The position numbers and the translations under genes were made by a program. Below are positions 23,087 through 31,429 of a stretch of DNA of 64,000 nt, in pieces; within the stretch, counting starts at the first letter, position 1; each line of letters starts with the position of its first letter. The stretch is from Lentzea tibetensis. GTDB taxonomy: Bacteria; Actinomycetota; Actinomycetes; Mycobacteriales; Pseudonocardiaceae. The notes under the pieces were generated by a model. It did not search any database. It was not told the origin of the DNA and worked only from the letters and a program-made list of their open reading frames with translations. The stretch is taken from NCBI RefSeq assembly GCF_007845675.1, contig NZ_VOBR01000011.1, forward strand, positions 203,155 to 267,154, written 5' to 3'.

Positions 23087-24199
23087 TCAGTGTTGACTAA
23101 ACGAAAGCACCGGGACCAGTTGCTCGGCTGACGAGAACGAGCCGTGATGCCCCGAGAACCGGCTCAGCCGCCGTTCCGCGACGCTGCGCACCACGGCGTG
23201 GTTGCCGCGCATGGCCACCACGACGTCGCCGATCCGGTCGTGCGCGTAGTCGGCCACCGTCGGCCCGAACCAGCCGCGCGTGATCGCGTCCTCGCGCAGC
23301 ACCAGCTCGGCCCGGTCCCCGAGCACGCCCTGCCACGTGTCGAGCACGTCAAGCGGGACGTCGGTGTAGACGTGCCGCACGCGCGCCTCGCCGCCCAGCA
23401 GCCGAACCCCTTCCTGCAGCGCGGGTTCGGCGTCGAAGTCGATCCGGTCGTCCGCGCCGACGGTGACCATGCCGTGGTCGGCCGTGACCACGAGCAGCGC
23501 GTCCGGCGGCATGCGTTCGGCGATGGTGCGGGCCAGCCGGTCGACGAACACGAGCTGCATGCGCCACGCCTCGGAGCCCGGCCCGTAGATGTGGCCGAGC
23601 TTGTCCAGGTCCGCGTGGTAGGCGTAGCAGAACGCGCGGTCCGGTTGCAGCGCGCTCAACGCGCGCCGCACCAGGTCGCCGAGCGCGAACACGCCGTCGA
23701 ACCGCCCGCCGCGCAACGCCGCGCGGGTGAGCCCGCTGCCGGCCTGGTCGTACGCCGTCACGACGCGCACGGCGACACCGGCTTCCTCGGCGCGCTCGAA
23801 CACGGTGCGCCGCGGCTGGACCTCCTCGGGCACGAACAGGCCGCGCAGGTCGAGATCGGTGCCGTGGTGGTTCCAGCCGAGCGCGTTGAGCAGCACGTCC
23901 GGTGACACGGCGAACGTGTAGCCGACCATCCCGTGCTCACCGGAGCGCAGTCCGGTGCCGAGCGCGGCGATGCTCGTCGCGGTCGTGGCCGGGAAGCCCG
24001 CGTTGATCGGCGCCGAGTCCAGAGAGGACAGGAACGGGGCGTCGTCGGCGTGCTGGCGCAGCAGCTCCCAGCCGAGCCCGTCGACGAGCAAGAGGCACAC
24101 CTTGTCCGACGCGGGCAGGCCGAGCGTGTTCGTCGTGCCCGGCACACCGAGCCCGGCGAGCAGCGACGGGACCACATCGGCGAGCGTCGGACCGTCCAT
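23087..24199 (-). CDS. Alkaline phosphatase superfamily phosphodiesterase/pyrophosphatase
   Basis: 370 residues from the ATG at 24199; the frame extends to 25072 on the antisense side of the MOSC gene but that part is not coding. Metal-binding motifs of the nucleotide pyrophosphatase/phosphodiesterase branch are present: LLLVDGLGWELL, the nucleophile segment FPATTATSIAALGTGL, YHADLDKLGHIYG, VVTADHGM and SGHHGS. Substrates in this branch include nucleotides and phosphodiesters; which one applies here is not visible. It has no signal peptide. It is divergent from the MOSC gene. Confidence 0.88.
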   Translation of the reverse strand: MDGPTLADVVPSLLAGLGVPGTTNTLGLPASDKVCLLLVDGLGWELLRQHADDAPFLSSLDSAPINAGFPATTATSIAALGTGLRSGEHGMVGYTFAVSPDVLLNALGWNHHGTDLDLRGLFVPEEVQPRRTVFERAEEAGVAVRVVTAYDQAGSGLTRAALRGGRFDGVFALGDLVRRALSALQPDRAFCYAYHADLDKLGHIYGPGSEAWRMQLVFVDRLARTIAERMPPDALLVVTADHGMVTVGADDRIDFDAEPALQEGVRLLGGEARVRHVYTDVPLDVLDTWQGVLGDRAELVLREDAITRGWFGPTVADYAHDRIGDVVVAMRGNHAVVRSVAERRLSRFSGHHGSFSSAEQLVPVLSFSQH

Positions 24200-24259
24200 C
24201 GGTGGAACATATCGAAAAATCGGCGCGCGGCCTGTTCGGGCGAGTCCTACCGTGAGCGC

Positions 24260-24892
24260 ATGGGGTCTCTGCTGTCGGTCAACGTCGGTGTCTTCCGCCC
24301 GCTCTCCGCGACGTCCACCGGGCGCACCGGTATCGACAAGCGCCCGGTGGACGGACCGGTCGCGCTCGCCGCACCGGAGGCGGGGCTGTCCGGTGTCGCC
24401 GGGGACTCGATCGGGGAACCGGAGGTCCACGGTGGACCGGACAAAGCGGTCTACGCGTACGCGCGGGAGGATCTGGACTTCTGGGACCCGTCGTTCGGCA
24501 ACGGCGTGTTCGGGGAGAACCTGACGACCTCGGGCGTGGACGTGAACGGCGCCGAGATCGGCGAGCGGTGGGGGATCGGGTCGGCCGTGCTGGAGGTGTG
24601 CGCCCCGCGCACGCCGTGCCGGACGTTCGCGGCGTGGCTCGGCCGCGAGAAGTGGGTGAAGACGTTCACGGACGCGGGCCGCACGGGTGCGTACCTGAGG
24701 GTGATCACGCCGGGTTCGGTGTCGACCGGTGACGAGGTGCGGGTGCTGTCGCGACCGGGGCACGGGATGTCGGTGGCGGACGTGTTCAGCGCGATGATGA
24801 AGCAGCCGGAGATGTTGCCGCGCCTGCTGGAGCTGGACGCGCTCGCGGGTGACCTGCGCGGGTTCGTGGCGGCGCGGTTGAAGGGCCGGTGA
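24260..24892 (+). CDS. MOSC domain protein (YiiM-like)
   Basis: 210 residues from the ATG at 24260. The MOSC fold is recognisable from KRPVDGPVALAAPEAG, GDSIGEPEVHGGPDKAVYAYAREDLDFW, FGENLTTSGVDV and the conserved cysteine region EVCAPRTPCRTFAAWLG. Proteins of the YiiM branch use molybdenum cofactor to reduce N-hydroxylated compounds; the Cys in PCRTF is the usual cofactor ligand. It is divergent from the phosphodiesterase gene. A hairpin at 24962-24995 could terminate it. Confidence 0.88.
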   Translation: MGSLLSVNVGVFRPLSATSTGRTGIDKRPVDGPVALAAPEAGLSGVAGDSIGEPEVHGGPDKAVYAYAREDLDFWDPSFGNGVFGENLTTSGVDVNGAEIGERWGIGSAVLEVCAPRTPCRTFAAWLGREKWVKTFTDAGRTGAYLRVITPGSVSTGDEVRVLSRPGHGMSVADVFSAMMKQPEMLPRLLELDALAGDLRGFVAARLKGR

Positions 24893-24961
24893 ACCTTGGC
24901 GGTTCCGGGGACGGGGTGCGTCGAAGTGCTCCGCCAGCGCGCGTGAGGGCGTGGTCGTACC

Positions 24962-24995
24962 AACGCCGGTGCGTCCGAACGGGCGCACTGGCGTT
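24962..24995. terminator. Inverted repeat after the MOSC gene
   Basis: Arms of 12 bp (AACGCCGGTGCG and CGCACTGGCGTT, one mismatch that can pair as G-U) enclose a 10-nt loop. It lies 70 bp after the MOSC stop and 43 bp before the P450 ATG. There is no T-run, so it may be a factor-assisted terminator or an operator for the P450 gene. Confidence 0.4.
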
Positions 24996-25037
24996 CTGTC
25001 AAGATGCGAAGAGTCCTCTCCTGGCATCATCGGTTGT

Positions 25038-26243
25038 ATGACAACGCAGTTGCCGGCACTGGACATCGGCACACCCGCCCACCCGGCACCGGACCCGCAG
25101 GAGCTGTTTCGTCAGCTGCTCACCGACACCCCGGTGACGTGGGTGCCGGCTCTCCAGGCACACCTGCTGGTGCGCCGCGCTGACGTCGCGTCGGCGTTGC
25201 GCGACAGCGCGTTCGCCCCGACCAGCCTCACCCAGAACCTCAAGGCGCTCACCGAGGAGCAGCAGGAGCGGCTGCGCCCGGTCTACGACTCGATCACGCT
25301 CTGGGTCGGCCACACCGTTCCCGAAGATCACAAGCGGTTCCAGCTGTTGCTGAAGCGCTACTTCACGCCGCGCACGGTCGAGGGACTTCGGCCGCGGATC
25401 AACCAGATCGCCAACGAGCTGATCGACCGGGCGGACGGCGGCATGGAGGTCGTCGCCGACCTCGCGTACCCGTTGCCCGCCATCGTGATCGCCGAGATGC
25501 TGGGCATGCCGCTCGACCAGCGCGAGCAGCTGCAGCGGTGGTCGAAGCACATCACCGCGCTGTTCGCGATCTCCACGTTCGACGAGCTCCTCGCCGCGCA
25601 GCAGGCCGTGCTGGAGATGCAGGACTACATGCTCACGCTGCTCGAGCAGCGCCGCGCCGAGCCCACCGACGACCTGCTGAGCATGTTCGCGGCGGCGGAA
25701 CGCGACGGGCTGGTCAGCGAGGCGGAGATCGTCGCGAACTGCGTGTTGCTGCTGTTCGCCGGGCACGAGACCACCGCGCGGCTGATCGGCAACGGGCTGT
25801 CGCTGCTGTTCGCGAACCCGGAGGAGTTCGAGCGGCTGAAGGCCGATCCCGCGCTGATGCCGTCCGCGGTCGAGGAGATGATGCGGGTGGCCGGTCCGGC
25901 CTCGATCATCCCGCGCGTCACGGCGCGGCAGGTCGAGATCGCCGGTCAGGTCTTCCCCGAGGGCACCAGCTTCTACCTGGCGCTCGGTGCGGCCAACCGC
26001 GACCCCGAGGTGTACACCGACCCGGACCGGTTCGACGTCGCGCGCGGCAACGCCGGGCAGCAGATCGGGTTCGGCATGGGCACCTACTACTGCCTGGGTG
26101 CCGCGCTGGCCCGTGTCGAGGCGTCGGAGTGCTTCCGCGTGCTGCTCGAACGCGTGCCGGGGCTGGCGCTGGCCGAGCCGGAGGAGCGGGCCATCCGGTT
26201 CCCGCTCACCGAGGACCTGGTCGCGCTGCGCGTGAAGTTCTGA
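25038..26243 (+). CDS. Cytochrome P450
   Basis: 401 residues from the ATG at 25038; no obvious ribosome site. The I-helix motif FAGHETTARL, K-helix EEMMR (ExxR) and heme loop FGMGTYYCLGAALAR are present. The PERF-region is DPDRFDVAR. It is a typical soluble actinomycete P450 without a neighbouring ferredoxin, and the substrate is unknown. The upstream gene on the same strand is MOSC, 145 bp away, so it is probably a single-gene unit. It is unrelated in sequence detail to the P450 at 1082. Confidence 0.93.
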   Translation: MTTQLPALDIGTPAHPAPDPQELFRQLLTDTPVTWVPALQAHLLVRRADVASALRDSAFAPTSLTQNLKALTEEQQERLRPVYDSITLWVGHTVPEDHKRFQLLLKRYFTPRTVEGLRPRINQIANELIDRADGGMEVVADLAYPLPAIVIAEMLGMPLDQREQLQRWSKHITALFAISTFDELLAAQQAVLEMQDYMLTLLEQRRAEPTDDLLSMFAAAERDGLVSEAEIVANCVLLLFAGHETTARLIGNGLSLLFANPEEFERLKADPALMPSAVEEMMRVAGPASIIPRVTARQVEIAGQVFPEGTSFYLALGAANRDPEVYTDPDRFDVARGNAGQQIGFGMGTYYCLGAALARVEASECFRVLLERVPGLALAEPEERAIRFPLTEDLVALRVKF

Positions 26244-26248
26244 CGGCG

Positions 26249-26266
26249 TCAGGGCTAGCACTGATG
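26249..26266 (+). promoter_or_regulatory. 18-bp near-palindromic site, copy 1 (upstream of the orphan receiver)
   Basis: TCAGGGCTAGCACTGATG contains the dyad CAGNGCTAGCNCTG with one mismatched pair. It ends 30 bp before the GTG of the receiver gene. The exact reverse complement occurs at 31055-31072, in the promoter of the GTPase operon, where it reads in the same orientation towards that gene. Two identical 18-mers 4.8 kb apart at promoters of one gene block point to a shared operator or promoter element. Confidence 0.65.
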
Positions 26267-26296
26267 AGAAGCCACCACGTCGAGAGGGATGGTGAC

Positions 26297-26638
26297 GTGG
26301 TGGCGGTGCGCGTGCTGATCGTGGACGACCACGGGCCGTTCCGGCTGTGGGCGGGCAAGGTGCTGCGCGCGGGCGGGATGGACGTGGTGGGGGAGGCGGA
26401 GACCGGGGCCGGTGCGGTCGAGCTGGCGGTGGAGCTGCGGCCGGACGTCGTGCTGCTGGACGTGCGGCTGCCCGATCTCGACGGGTTCGCGGTGTGCCGC
26501 AGGCTCGACGAGGCGGGCATCGCGGTCGTGCTGTGCTCGTCGCGTGACTACGGCGAGCGCGCCGCGGGCACTCCGGCGCTCGGGTTCCTGCCGAAGGAGC
26601 GGTTGTCGGCAGGCGAGCTACGGCGTCTCCTCGGGTAG
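26297..26638 (+). CDS. Stand-alone response regulator receiver domain
   Basis: 113 residues from the GTG at 26297, chosen because GAGAGGGA lies seven bases upstream; an ATG at 26264 falls inside the palindromic site. It is a bare CheY-like receiver with the acidic pair Asp10-Asp11, phosphoacceptor Asp55 (LLDVRLPDLDG) and the conserved Lys in FLPKERL. No output domain is attached. The last 21 bases overlap the convergent NarL-type regulator gene. It could take phosphate from the kinase at 27320, either as a sink or as an adaptor for another protein in the block. Confidence 0.82.
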   Translation: MVAVRVLIVDDHGPFRLWAGKVLRAGGMDVVGEAETGAGAVELAVELRPDVVLLDVRLPDLDGFAVCRRLDEAGIAVVLCSSRDYGERAAGTPALGFLPKERLSAGELRRLLG

Positions 26639-27316
26639 TCCGGCGCGGTAGGCCTGCTCGCTCCACGGCCGCAGGTAGGTGAGCACGGCGCGGACGCGGC
26701 GGTTGTCGTCCGGCTCGGGCAGCAGGTCGAGCCGGGTGAAGATGTTGCGCACGTGGGATTCCACGGTCTTCTTGGTGAGCACGAGCTGGGTGCAGATGGC
26801 CTGGTTCGAGCGGCCCTGCGCCATCAGCGACAGGATCTCGCGCTCGCGGTCGCTGAGGGTGTCGACGGGGTCGTCGCGCCGCCGGGTGCGCATCAGCTGC
26901 GCCACCACCTGCTGGTCGACGACGCAGCCGCCCTGCGCGACCTCGCGGACGGCGTCGATGAACGCCTCGGCGCTCGCCACGCGTTCCTTGAGCAGGTAGC
27001 CGACGCCGGACGGGTCGCCGCCGAGCAGTGCGGGCAGGTAGTGCGACTCGACGTGCTGGGAGAGCACCAGCACGCCCGTCGCGGGGTGGCGTTCGCGGAT
27101 CTCGACGGCCGCGCGCATGCCCTCCAGCCGGTGCTCGGGCGGCATGCGGACGTCGACGACCACGACGTCCGGTTTGTGCTCGTCGACCGCGGCGTGCAGC
27201 TCGTCGGCGTCGCCGGCCTGGCCGACGACGTGGAAACCGTTGCGCGCCAGCAGTCCGGCCAACGCTTCTCGCACCAGGACGGCGTCGTCGGCCAGGACCA
27301 CGGTCAGCTCCACCAC
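26618..27316 (-). CDS. NarL/LuxR-type response regulator
   Basis: 232 residues. The receiver (ADDAVLVREALAGLLARNG; phosphoacceptor in VVVVDVRMPPEH; LLKERV with the conserved Lys) is joined to a LuxR-type HTH (LSDREREILSLMAQGRSNQAICTQLVLTKKTVESHVRNIF). It starts three bases after the kinase stop, so it forms a two-gene unit with it. It is the best candidate to bind the duplicated 18-bp palindrome at 26249 and 31055, since NarL-type regulators bind short inverted repeats. Confidence 0.93.
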   Translation of the reverse strand: MVELTVVLADDAVLVREALAGLLARNGFHVVGQAGDADELHAAVDEHKPDVVVVDVRMPPEHRLEGMRAAVEIRERHPATGVLVLSQHVESHYLPALLGGDPSGVGYLLKERVASAEAFIDAVREVAQGGCVVDQQVVAQLMRTRRRDDPVDTLSDREREILSLMAQGRSNQAICTQLVLTKKTVESHVRNIFTRLDLLPEPDDNRRVRAVLTYLRPWSEQAYRAGLPEETP

Positions 27317-27319
27317 GGA

Positions 27320-29041
27320 TCATCCCCTCGGGATCTCGGCGACGACCGCGGTTCCCGCCGCGTCGCGCACGGTCAGCTCGCCGTCCAGCGCGCGCACCCG
27401 GTCGCGCAGCCCGGCGAGCCCGGAACCATCCCTCACCTGTGCTCCGCCGACGCCGTCGTCGGTCACTTCGACGCTCAGTGCGTTGCCCCGCAACGAGAGC
27501 TGGACTCTCGCCGCGGTCGCTCGTGCGTGCTTGAGCACGTTCGTCAACGCCTCCGCGACCACGAAGTACGCGGTCGCCTCGACCGTCGCGGGCAGGCGCG
27601 GCAGGTCGTCGACGCTCAGCTCGACCGGCAGCGGGCTGCGCGTGGCCAGCTCGGCGATGGCGGGTCCGAGGCCGGACTCGGCGAGCAGCGCGGGGTGGAT
27701 TCCCCTTGCCAGCTCGCGGAGTTCGGTGATCGCCGCGGTGACGCCCTCCGCGGTGTCGGCGAGCAGTGCGGCGAGTTCCGGGTCGTCGGCGCGTTCGCGG
27801 GCGAGCTGGATGCCGAGCGCGACGACGACCAGTCGTTGCTGTGCGCCGTCGTGCAGGTCGCGTTCGACCCGGCGGCGTTCGTCGTCGGCCGCGGTGACGA
27901 GGCGGGCCCGTGACGCGCGCACCTCGGCGAGCCGGGCGCCCGCCTCGGCGGCGAGGCGCTGGTTGTCGAGGACGAGTGCGGCGAGCGCGGCCACCGCCTC
28001 GGCGGTGCGGGCGTCCTCCCACGGCACCTCGCGGCGCGACAACGCGCCGAGCGGCCTGCCGTCGCGGTCGTCCAGCACGGTTCCCGCTCCGACCGGCCTG
28101 CCGTCCGCGTCGACGAACTCCTGCTGGTCGGGCTGCCACCTGCCGAGCTGGAGCGACGGGTCGCGCAACGCGACGGCCAGCGTGTCGCGCAGTCCCTCGA
28201 GCGAGTCCGGGCGGCGTGCGGCGATCAGCAGGTCGGCGATGACCGCGCGGCGCGGCCGCGTCCACAGCGCGCCGACGAGGAACGCGAGCGGCCAGGCGCA
28301 GAAGGCGATGCGGTAGATCGGCGCGAGCACCGGGTAGAGCGGGTGCAGTGAGCCGACCGTGTTGCCCGCGAGCGACGCGATGCCGCCGATCAGCGCGATC
28401 AGCAGCACGGGCGCGAGCGCGGCGCGGATCGTCGGTGGCGCGGTGCGGAACCGCTGCGCGAGCATCACCACGACCGCGGCCGCGATGAGTGCGCCGACGA
28501 CGTTCAGCACGTCCTCCAGCAACCGGGCGATGTCCGGGTGGTCGGCAACCAGCAGCAGGTTCTCCGGCCGTCCGATGACGGTCCAGTCGTGCACGAGCGC
28601 GTTGAGCAGCGCGTAGCCGTAGACGACGACGTACGTCGAGATCGCGAGGATCTTGGCTGGGCGGGAGCGCAGCCCGCCGTCCGGGAACGCGAGCACGAGG
28701 TGCGTGATCGCGGGCGTCGACGCGTGCGCGAACAGCAGCCCGGCGGTGAACACCGCGGGGTCGGTGGACAGCTGCAGGTCCTCGGCGAAGAACGCGACGC
28801 CGACGACCATCATCAGCAACCCGGTGCGGTTGGCCGGTCTGCGCAGGTGCGCGACCAGCCCGGCGAGCAGGAACAGCGACCCGCTCACGCCGCTGAGCAC
28901 GGTGTCGGACCACGGGTGCGAGCCGTCGGCCACCTTGAGGGTGACCGCGACCGCGCCGATCACCGCTCCCGTCGCCGCCATCATCACGACGAGCAGCGGT
29001 GCCCAGCCGCCGTCACCACGGCGGGCCTCATCCATGTCCAC
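27320..29041 (-). CDS. Sensor histidine kinase, HisKA_3 type, multi-pass N-terminus
   Basis: 573 residues. About eight hydrophobic helices occupy residues 14-265, followed by a GAF-like linker (about 275-360). The HisKA_3 dimerisation helix contains ERRRVERDLHDGAQQRL, and the ATPase domain has AEALTNVLKHA and DDGVGG. It phosphorylates the adjacent NarL-type regulator. The broad membrane region without an obvious extracellular domain suggests sensing within the membrane. It lies 70 bp downstream of the membrane protein gene at 29112 on the same strand and may share its transcript. Confidence 0.92.
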   Translation of the reverse strand: MDMDEARRGDGGWAPLLVVMMAATGAVIGAVAVTLKVADGSHPWSDTVLSGVSGSLFLLAGLVAHLRRPANRTGLLMMVVGVAFFAEDLQLSTDPAVFTAGLLFAHASTPAITHLVLAFPDGGLRSRPAKILAISTYVVVYGYALLNALVHDWTVIGRPENLLLVADHPDIARLLEDVLNVVGALIAAAVVVMLAQRFRTAPPTIRAALAPVLLIALIGGIASLAGNTVGSLHPLYPVLAPIYRIAFCAWPLAFLVGALWTRPRRAVIADLLIAARRPDSLEGLRDTLAVALRDPSLQLGRWQPDQQEFVDADGRPVGAGTVLDDRDGRPLGALSRREVPWEDARTAEAVAALAALVLDNQRLAAEAGARLAEVRASRARLVTAADDERRRVERDLHDGAQQRLVVVALGIQLARERADDPELAALLADTAEGVTAAITELRELARGIHPALLAESGLGPAIAELATRSPLPVELSVDDLPRLPATVEATAYFVVAEALTNVLKHARATAARVQLSLRGNALSVEVTDDGVGGAQVRDGSGLAGLRDRVRALDGELTVRDAAGTAVVAEIPRG

Positions 29042-29111
29042 CTCGGTGCCGGTCGGTCGCCTTCACCCGTGGAGTCGTCGGAGGGGTGGCAACCGTTTCG
29101 CCTGCGAAGGG

Positions 29112-29750
29112 TCATGTGCACGAAGGTTGCAACGACGTCGTGGCCGGCTTGCCCGTTGTCGTCGTCGGCTTGACCGGTGTGTGCGTGGTGGGTGCGGTCG
29201 TGGTCGGGCAGGACGGGGTTTTCGGTGGCTCGGGGTCGTTCCCGCTCGTCGCGAAGATCACCGCGCCGACGAGCACCGCACCGGCAGCGAGCGCGGGCAC
29301 GGTGTACCTGCGCGGTCGTGGATCCGGTTTGCCTATCGCCGCCGGTGATCCGATGTCCGAGTGCGCGGGGAACGACGCCGACCGCTCGACGGTGAACCGC
29401 TCCTCGTCGTCGAGGAACCGCCGGTAGGTGTCCAGCGCGGCCGTGAGCGACCTGCTCATGTCCACTTCGGACGGTGCCGTGACGGTCTGCTCGGTGACGA
29501 ACCCGTGCAGCAGCCGCAACGGCCTGCTGTGCTCGTCGCGCGGCTCGGCGCCGATGTCGTCGGGTGTGACGGCGTGCTCGGACCACACCACGCACAGCCC
29601 GCGCACCGTCGCGACCGCGATGCCGCTGGTCGGGCGGGCGACGTCCTCCAGCAGGCCGTAGGAGCTCATCAGGGGCGGCGGCGCGAGCAGCACCGAGTAC
29701 CCGCGCCTGCGTCCCCGCGCGACGAGGAACGGCCAGCCTTGCGCGTCCAC
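29112..29750 (-). CDS. Single-pass membrane protein with Thr/Pro-rich outer tail, partner of the GTPase
   Basis: 212 residues. The start is a GTG one base after the GTPase stop, a coupled arrangement. Residues 1-145 are cytoplasmic and include a compact beta-rich part (GYSVLLAPPPLM, GIAVATVRGLCVVWSE) and a helix with ALDTYRRFLDDEERF. One transmembrane helix lies at about 150-168. The last 40 residues are rich in Thr and Pro (TTTAPTTHTPVKPTTTTGK) and would face outside, ending near a Cys. I do not recognise a family. Coupling to the GTPase implies that they act together at the membrane. Confidence 0.75.
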   Translation of the reverse strand: MDAQGWPFLVARGRRRGYSVLLAPPPLMSSYGLLEDVARPTSGIAVATVRGLCVVWSEHAVTPDDIGAEPRDEHSRPLRLLHGFVTEQTVTAPSEVDMSRSLTAALDTYRRFLDDEERFTVERSASFPAHSDIGSPAAIGKPDPRPRRYTVPALAAGAVLVGAVIFATSGNDPEPPKTPSCPTTTAPTTHTPVKPTTTTGKPATTSLQPSCT

Positions 29751-29751
29751 G

Positions 29752-30999
29752 TCAGTCCCCGCGCAGCCGCGACGCGGGGAGTCGCGTCTCGAGCATCGCG
29801 ACCTGGTGCTGCAGCGACGCCACCACCCTGCGGCGGGCCAGGATGAACTCCTCGGCCCTGCGGTCGGCCTCGCTGAGCGCGGCCAGCCGCTGCGCGTGCT
29901 CCGGCCCCGGCGGAGTGCGCGTCTCCAGCAGCAGCGTCAGCCCGGCGTGGGTGATCAGCCCGCCGCCGACGGCGCCCGCGAGGATCCGGCCCGCCCGTTC
30001 CGCGACGAACACGCTGAGCGTGCGCAACGCCTCCGCCGGGCCCATCTTCGTGCGGCGCTGGGCTTCGGCCATGATCACCTGCCGGGTGTGGGCGTCCAGC
30101 GAGAGCTCGACCTGGTGCAGGATGTCCGGCACCACCGCGGACAGCGCCAGCTCGACGTTCGCCGGCTGGAACCGCCCGTCCGGCTTCTTGCGGATGACGC
30201 TGCCGTCGAGCACCGCGAAGTCGTGCCCGACCGCGGTGACCGGCACCAGCCGCACGATCCGGCGCTCGCTGTGCGCGTTGACCAGGTCGCGGAACCCGTC
30301 CACGCCCATCAGCAGGTTGCGCACGATCTTGAGCCGGGTGTTCTCGTCGGCGTGCAACTGGTCGAGCAGGTCCCACTTGGTGATGACGAAGACGATCGGC
30401 GCACGGGCCGTCAGCATGCAGTGCACCATGGCGTCCAGCGTGGTCTGCAGGATCGACAGCCCGCGCCGGTCACCGCGATGCGCCTGCAGCAGCTGCATCC
30501 CGTCGATGAGCGCGATCAACGCGTCGGCGTTCGCGACCGCGCCCAGCAGTTGTTGCTGCAACGTCGATCCCGGCGCGTCCGGGTCGGTCAGCAGCTCGCC
30601 GGGGTACTCCAGGTACCCGATGTCGAGCACGGTCGTCGGCGTGCCGCCGACGTTCGTCATCACGCTGAAGTCGAACTCCCGCATCTCCCCGCGCGACGTG
30701 CCGCTCGGCCAGTCGTCCTCGGAGCTCGCGACCGCCCGGTACCACCGGTTGAGCTCGATCAGCTGCGTGTACGGCACCTTGAGGAAGAAGCCGCGGTCCG
30801 CGGGTGCCTGGAGCCTGCGGTAGATGCCGGTCAGCAGCAACGTCTTGCCCGATCCCTGCAGCCCCACCGTCACCACGCGGAAGCGGGGGACCGGCGGGTC
30901 GGCGGCCGGCGCAGGGCGCCGTGTTCTCTTCTTCTTGCGCAGCTTCATGACCAGCAGCACGCACAGCGCGATGACGACCAGCACGGCGACGACGCCCAT
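29752..30999 (-). CDS. Membrane-anchored TRAFAC-like P-loop GTPase
   Basis: 415 residues. An N-terminal transmembrane helix (2-20) is followed by a basic KLRKKKRTRR stretch. The GTPase core has a P-loop GLQGSGKT (46-53), a switch-II-like DIGYLEYPGE (126-135) instead of plain DxxG, and a guanine-specificity motif TKWD (207-210). Residues about 290-400 are helical with a weakly hydrophobic stretch (AGRILAGAVGGGLITHAGLTLLL) and a coiled end. It resembles the Rab-like/double-PhoA-less bacterial GTPases found next to signalling genes, but I cannot assign a named subfamily. It heads a minus-strand operon with the protein at 29112, and an 18-bp palindrome sits 56 bp upstream. Confidence 0.82.
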   Translation of the reverse strand: MGVVAVLVVIALCVLLVMKLRKKKRTRRPAPAADPPVPRFRVVTVGLQGSGKTLLLTGIYRRLQAPADRGFFLKVPYTQLIELNRWYRAVASSEDDWPSGTSRGEMREFDFSVMTNVGGTPTTVLDIGYLEYPGELLTDPDAPGSTLQQQLLGAVANADALIALIDGMQLLQAHRGDRRGLSILQTTLDAMVHCMLTARAPIVFVITKWDLLDQLHADENTRLKIVRNLLMGVDGFRDLVNAHSERRIVRLVPVTAVGHDFAVLDGSVIRKKPDGRFQPANVELALSAVVPDILHQVELSLDAHTRQVIMAEAQRRTKMGPAEALRTLSVFVAERAGRILAGAVGGGLITHAGLTLLLETRTPPGPEHAQRLAALSEADRRAEEFILARRRVVASLQHQVAMLETRLPASRLRGD

Positions 31000-31054
31000 C
31001 GGAAACCTCCCCGGTTCGACTGGATCAATCGTCGCGGGCCGCTCCGGGTGGGCG

Positions 31055-31072
31055 CATCAGTGCTAGCCCTGA
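31055..31072 (-). promoter_or_regulatory. 18-bp near-palindromic site, copy 2 (upstream of the GTPase operon)
   Basis: CATCAGTGCTAGCCCTGA is the exact reverse complement of 26249-26266. Read on the minus strand it points towards the GTPase gene, 56 bp away, in the same orientation as copy 1 relative to its gene. It is also 63 bp upstream of the divergent 96-residue protein gene, so it may control both directions. Confidence 0.65.
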
Positions 31073-31135
31073 TGCGCAGCACGTAGGCGGAGGCCGAGAG
31101 TTCTTCGGTGATGCCAGAGGGGAAAGGACGAGATC

Positions 31136-31426
31136 ATGGCTGCGCATTGGGGAACCTTCCACAAGAACTACGACCACCGCACGTGCCTGTCGATGAGCGG
31201 GAACGCCGTCGTCGACTACTCGCTGAAGATCTACAACGGCGTCGGTGACGGCGACTACGTGGTGATCGGCGGCCGCGACGACCTGGTCGTGCAGGTGACG
31301 TGCGTGCCGGTGTCCGGCAACCAGACCTGGATGGCCGTCACCGCGTGGGCGGGCGACTCCGGCACCGCGGAACGGGCGCGCAACACCATCAGGGAGCAGA
31401 TCGTCCGCATGGTGAAGATCGACTGA
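31136..31426 (+). CDS. Hypothetical 96-residue protein divergent from the GTPase operon
   Basis: ATG at 31136 with GAAAGGA seven bases upstream, a strong translation signal. The protein looks like a compact alpha/beta domain: strands NAVVDYSLKIYNG, DYVVIGGRDDLVVQVTCVPV and TWMAVTAWA, then a C-terminal helix GTAERARNTIREQIVRMV. It has two Cys and no signal peptide. No family is recognised. It shares the intergenic region and the palindromic site with the GTPase operon, so it may belong to the same system. Confidence 0.72.
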   Translation: MAAHWGTFHKNYDHRTCLSMSGNAVVDYSLKIYNGVGDGDYVVIGGRDDLVVQVTCVPVSGNQTWMAVTAWAGDSGTAERARNTIREQIVRMVKID

Positions 31427-31429
31427 GGT

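Noticed and set aside
26255-26264. CTAGCACT resembling half of a CIRCE (HrcA) element
   Set aside because: The second half GAGTGCTA at the required spacing is absent, and the real symmetry is the CAGNGCTAGCNCTG dyad.
24999-28913. 1304-codon minus-strand open frame
   Set aside because: It runs through the P450, the receiver gene and the histidine kinase out of frame, and has Arg/Ala-rich shadow composition.
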